Of a DNA stretch of 18,958 nt, positions 16,614 to 18,958 are shown in pieces. Numbering within the stretch: the stretch's first letter is position 1; every line of letters begins with the position of its first letter. The translations under genes and the position numbers were made by a program. This DNA is from Gammaproteobacteria bacterium (lineage in GTDB: Bacteria; Pseudomonadota; Gammaproteobacteria; DSM-19610): NCBI GenBank assembly GCA_011371465.1, contig DRQL01000144.1, positions 1-18,958 on the forward strand, read 5' to 3'. The notes under the pieces were generated by a model. The model was not told where the DNA came from, ran no database searches, and was given only the letters and a program-made list of their open reading frames with translations.

Positions 16614-17531
16614 TCAGGCCTGAAAGGCGCCAACCGGCGAAAGCAGCCATTTCGGCGTGGTGGCAGGATCCTCGAAGGTAATCACCTCCCAGGCGTCCTG
16701 CTGGCGGATCAGCTCTCGCAACAGACAGTTGTTGAGCGCATGCCCGGATTTATACCCGGTAAAGGCCCCAATCAGGCTGTGTCCCAGCAGGTACAGGTCA
16801 CCCACCGCATCCAGCATCTTGTGCTTGACGAATTCATCGGTGTAACGCAGTCCGTCCTCGTTGACGACGCGGTAGTCATCCAGCACCACGGCATTGTCCA
16901 GGCTGCCGCCCAGCGCCAGGCGGTTTTCACGCAACTTTTCAATGTCACGCATGAAACCAAAGGTCCTCGCACGACTGACTTCACGCACAAACGACGTGTT
17001 GCTGAAGTCGATTTCGGCCTGGCTGGAACGGTCGCGGAACAGGGGGTGATTAAAGTCGATGGTAAAACCGATCCTGAAACCCTGGTGAGGACTGAAGCGT
17101 GCCCACTTATCGCCGTCGCTGACCTCTACGTTGCGCAAAATACGCAGAAAACGCTTGGCTGCGCGCTGTTCCTCAATGCCGGCGGACTGAATCAGGAAGA
17201 CAAACGGCCCCGCGCTGCCGTCCATAATGGGCACTTCGGCGGCGGTCAGGTCAACCACAGCATTGTCTATGCCCAGGCCGGACAGGGCCGACAGCAGGTG
17301 TTCAACGGTGGAAATCCGCACCTCCGCCCGGCACAACGCGGTGGACAGGCGGGTGTCCCCGACATGATCCAGCGTGGCGGGAATTTCCACCACAGGGTCC
17401 AGGTCCACGCGCCGGAAAATAATCCCGGTATCCGGTGGTGCCGGCCGCAACGTCAGGTAGACCTGCTCCCCGCTATGCAGACCCACCCCCTTCGCACGAA
17501 TGACGTTTCTTAATGTTTTTTGATAAATCAT
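16614..17531 (-). CDS. lpxC: UDP-3-O-acyl-N-acetylglucosamine deacetylase LpxC
   Basis: 305 residues, the same length as E. coli LpxC. It catalyses the committed zinc-dependent deacetylation in lipid A synthesis. Zinc ligands are visible: H78 (TVEHLLSA), H237 and D241 (FVKHKMLDAVGD). The general base neighbour E77 and catalytic H264 (SGHALNN) are present. The N-terminus MIYQKTLRNVIRAKGVGLHSG aligns with the family, so the ATG at 17531 is secure. The C-terminus ends SPVGAFQA, unlike the E. coli FtsH degron, so regulation may differ; that is inference. There is no Shine-Dalgarno at the usual place, and a perfect hairpin ends 7 bases before ATG. Downstream of ftsZ, separated by 207 bases. Confidence 0.99.
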   Translation of the reverse strand: MIYQKTLRNVIRAKGVGLHSGEQVYLTLRPAPPDTGIIFRRVDLDPVVEIPATLDHVGDTRLSTALCRAEVRISTVEHLLSALSGLGIDNAVVDLTAAEVPIMDGSAGPFVFLIQSAGIEEQRAAKRFLRILRNVEVSDGDKWARFSPHQGFRIGFTIDFNHPLFRDRSSQAEIDFSNTSFVREVSRARTFGFMRDIEKLRENRLALGGSLDNAVVLDDYRVVNEDGLRYTDEFVKHKMLDAVGDLYLLGHSLIGAFTGYKSGHALNNCLLRELIRQQDAWEVITFEDPATTPKWLLSPVGAFQA

Positions 17532-17538
17532 TGTGTTA

Positions 17539-17558
17539 GCAGGTGCATAAGCACCTGC
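17539..17558 (-). promoter_or_regulatory. Hairpin in front of the lpxC start codon
   Basis: Perfect inverted repeat GCAGGTGC / GCACCTGC (8 bp, loop TTAT on the minus strand) ending 7 bases before the lpxC ATG, where the Shine-Dalgarno should be. There is no T-run, so it is not a terminator. GAGGCAGG-like purines lie in and before its 5' arm. Confidence 0.55.
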
Positions 17559-17673
17559 CTCAGCATCATGGCATCAGTACACTCAAAAAAACGCTCGGCG
17601 GCCGCTCATCCCTCCAAACTACAGCGCCCGCGACGCCAGGCCGCTCTTTGGCGCATTGGCGACCTTGGCCGTG

Positions 17674-17703
17674 ATTATGCCAGCCAAAACCGGCTGGCAC
17701 CAA
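17674..17703 (-). promoter_or_regulatory. Candidate lpxC promoter with palindromic spacer
   Basis: Minus strand -35 TTGGTG (17703-17698), 18 bases, -10 CATAAT (17679-17674). The palindrome GCCAGCC-N6-GGCTGGC occupies the whole spacer (17679-17698). The alternative reading as an ftsZ terminator is weak because no T-run follows. Confidence 0.4.
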
Positions 17704-17738
17704 CACGGCTGACGTATAAAACCGTCATTCGCCCGGCT

Positions 17739-18893
17739 TCAATCCGCCTGGCGACGCAAGAACGCCGGAATATCCAGGTAATCCATGTCACCGGCCTCGG
17801 CGGGCGGCGGAGTGGGATCACCGGACGCCTTCTTGCGGATCACGGCGGGACGGTCCAGCGCCTCGTAGTTCACTTCACCGGACTTGTTGCGCTGCACCAG
17901 TTTCACCGGCTCGGGGGTTTCCTCCTCCAGCTCCAGGTCCGAACCCAGTCCGGTCGCCACCACGGTGACACGCAGCTCGTCGTGCATTTCCGGATCGATC
18001 ACGGTTCCCACCACCACGGTCGCATCACGCGAAGCAAACTCCTTGACGGTGTTGCCGACTTCCTCGAACTCGCCGATGGCCAGATCCAGGCCTGCAGTGA
18101 CATTGACCAGGATACCGTTCGCACCCATCAGGTCGATGTCTTCCAGCAGCGGGCTGTGCACCGCCGCTTCCGCCGCCTCGCGCGCACGGTCCTGGCCGGA
18201 TGCCGCACCGGAACCCATCATGGCCATGCCCATCTCGGACATGACGGTACGCACGTCGGCGAAGTCGACATTGATCAGGCCGGGGCGGGTGATCAGTTCG
18301 GCGATGCCCTGTACCGCACCCTGCAACACGTTGTTGGCTGACTTGAATGCATTCAGCAGACTGATTTCCTTGCCCAGCACCTGCAACAGCTTTTCATTGG
18401 GAATGGTAATCAGCGAATCCACGTACTGGCTGAGTTCCTTGAGACCACGGTCGGCCACCTGGATACGCTTGCCTCCCTCGAACGGGAACGGCCGGGTGAC
18501 AATCGCCACCGTCAGGATCCCCAGCTCCTTGGCAACCTGTGCCACCACCGGCGCAGCGCCGGTTCCGGTGCCACCACCCATGCCCGCGGTGACGAACAAC
18601 ATATCGGCACCGTCGATGACTTCGAGGATACGGTCGCGGTCCTCCATGGCCGCCTGACGCCCGATGTCCGGGTTGGCGCCCGCGCCCAGTCCCTTGGTGA
18701 TACTGCTGCCGAGCTGCAGCGTGGTGCGCGCACTCATGTTGGTCAACGCCTGCGAATCGGTATTGGCACAGATAAACTCGACACCCTCGATATCCGCCTC
18801 GACCATGTGCTGTACGGCATTACCGCCACCACCACCGACACCAATCACCTTGATGACCGCGTTCTGGCTGTATGCATCCATTAATTCAAACAT
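17739..18893 (-). CDS. ftsZ: Cell division protein FtsZ
   Basis: 384 residues (E. coli 383). Tubulin-like GTPase that forms the Z ring. Visible: KVIGVGGGGGNAV at 15-27, the GTP-binding tubulin signature GGGTGTG at 106-112, the synergy (T7) loop NVDFAD at 208-213 supplying the catalytic aspartates, an acidic variable linker from about 316, and the C-terminal peptide DYLDIPAFLRRQ that binds FtsA/ZipA. A good Shine-Dalgarno AGGAGA (18901-18906) lies 7 bases before ATG. End of the dcw cluster; ftsA is expected just beyond the right edge, and lpxC follows. Confidence 0.99.
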   Translation of the reverse strand: MFELMDAYSQNAVIKVIGVGGGGGNAVQHMVEADIEGVEFICANTDSQALTNMSARTTLQLGSSITKGLGAGANPDIGRQAAMEDRDRILEVIDGADMLFVTAGMGGGTGTGAAPVVAQVAKELGILTVAIVTRPFPFEGGKRIQVADRGLKELSQYVDSLITIPNEKLLQVLGKEISLLNAFKSANNVLQGAVQGIAELITRPGLINVDFADVRTVMSEMGMAMMGSGAASGQDRAREAAEAAVHSPLLEDIDLMGANGILVNVTAGLDLAIGEFEEVGNTVKEFASRDATVVVGTVIDPEMHDELRVTVVATGLGSDLELEEETPEPVKLVQRNKSGEVNYEALDRPAVIRKKASGDPTPPPAEAGDMDYLDIPAFLRRQAD

Positions 18894-18958
18894 TTTTATA
18901 TCTCCTCTATCCGTCGACAGTTCACTACTCGATTCAATTACTAGAAATTACCCTGAAA

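Overview
This is a GC-rich chromosomal segment, by eye around 60% G+C, from a gammaproteobacterium. The order ftsZ - lpxC - dciA - M23 peptidase - secA - argJ - Nudix/ThiE fusion is the one known around lpxC and secA in Pseudomonas and related lineages. The rplM-rpsI pair, the Gram-negative porin and the lipobox-bearing proteins agree. Gene density and codon use look chromosomal. I see no phage, plasmid, IS transposase or CRISPR array. The species cannot be named from the sequence.

Layout, left to right; nearly everything is on the minus strand. 1-3216: most of a very large FAD-linked oxidoreductase with ferredoxin and CCG domains, 3' end outside the window. 3363-4373: WD40-repeat lipoprotein. 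4379-5509: outer-membrane porin, with a strong terminator that overlaps the first codons of the WD40 ORF. 5510-6140: porin leader, a dispersed REP-like repeat, and an unusual structured tRNA-Gln-like element between two terminators. 6141-6214: tRNA-Gln(CUG). 6229-7065: rplM-rpsI ribosomal protein operon with its promoter. 7066-7565: AT-rich interval holding a strong candidate small RNA (7179 to about 7276) and a palindromic dispersed repeat. 7566-7874: thioredoxin-like [2Fe-2S] ferredoxin, divergent from 7952-9208, a GlcF-like Fe-S/CCG protein (+). 9181-10565: Nudix-ThiE fusion overlapping a small Met-rich lipoprotein gene. 10604-10749: three REP-like copies. 10768-11985: argJ, apparently leaderless. 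11986-12284: repeat-rich spacer. 12285-15008: secA. 15093-16022: M23 peptidase. 16062-16502: dciA (+). 16614-17531: lpxC. 17739-18893: ftsZ, with ftsA expected beyond the right edge.

The right half gathers envelope growth and division (FtsZ, LpxC, M23 peptidase), protein export (SecA), replicative helicase loading (DciA), arginine synthesis and nucleotide-pool sanitation. The left half is respiratory or redox (FAD oxidoreductase, GlcF-like protein, ferredoxin) plus translation genes and an outer-membrane porin. The coding content is conventional. The most interesting material is in the intergenic RNA-level signals: the sRNA candidate whose three loops are all C-rich, the tRNA-Gln 3'-end duplication that folds into a branched hairpin, the hairpin directly in front of the lpxC start codon, the porin terminator embedded in the next ORF, and the leaderless argJ start.
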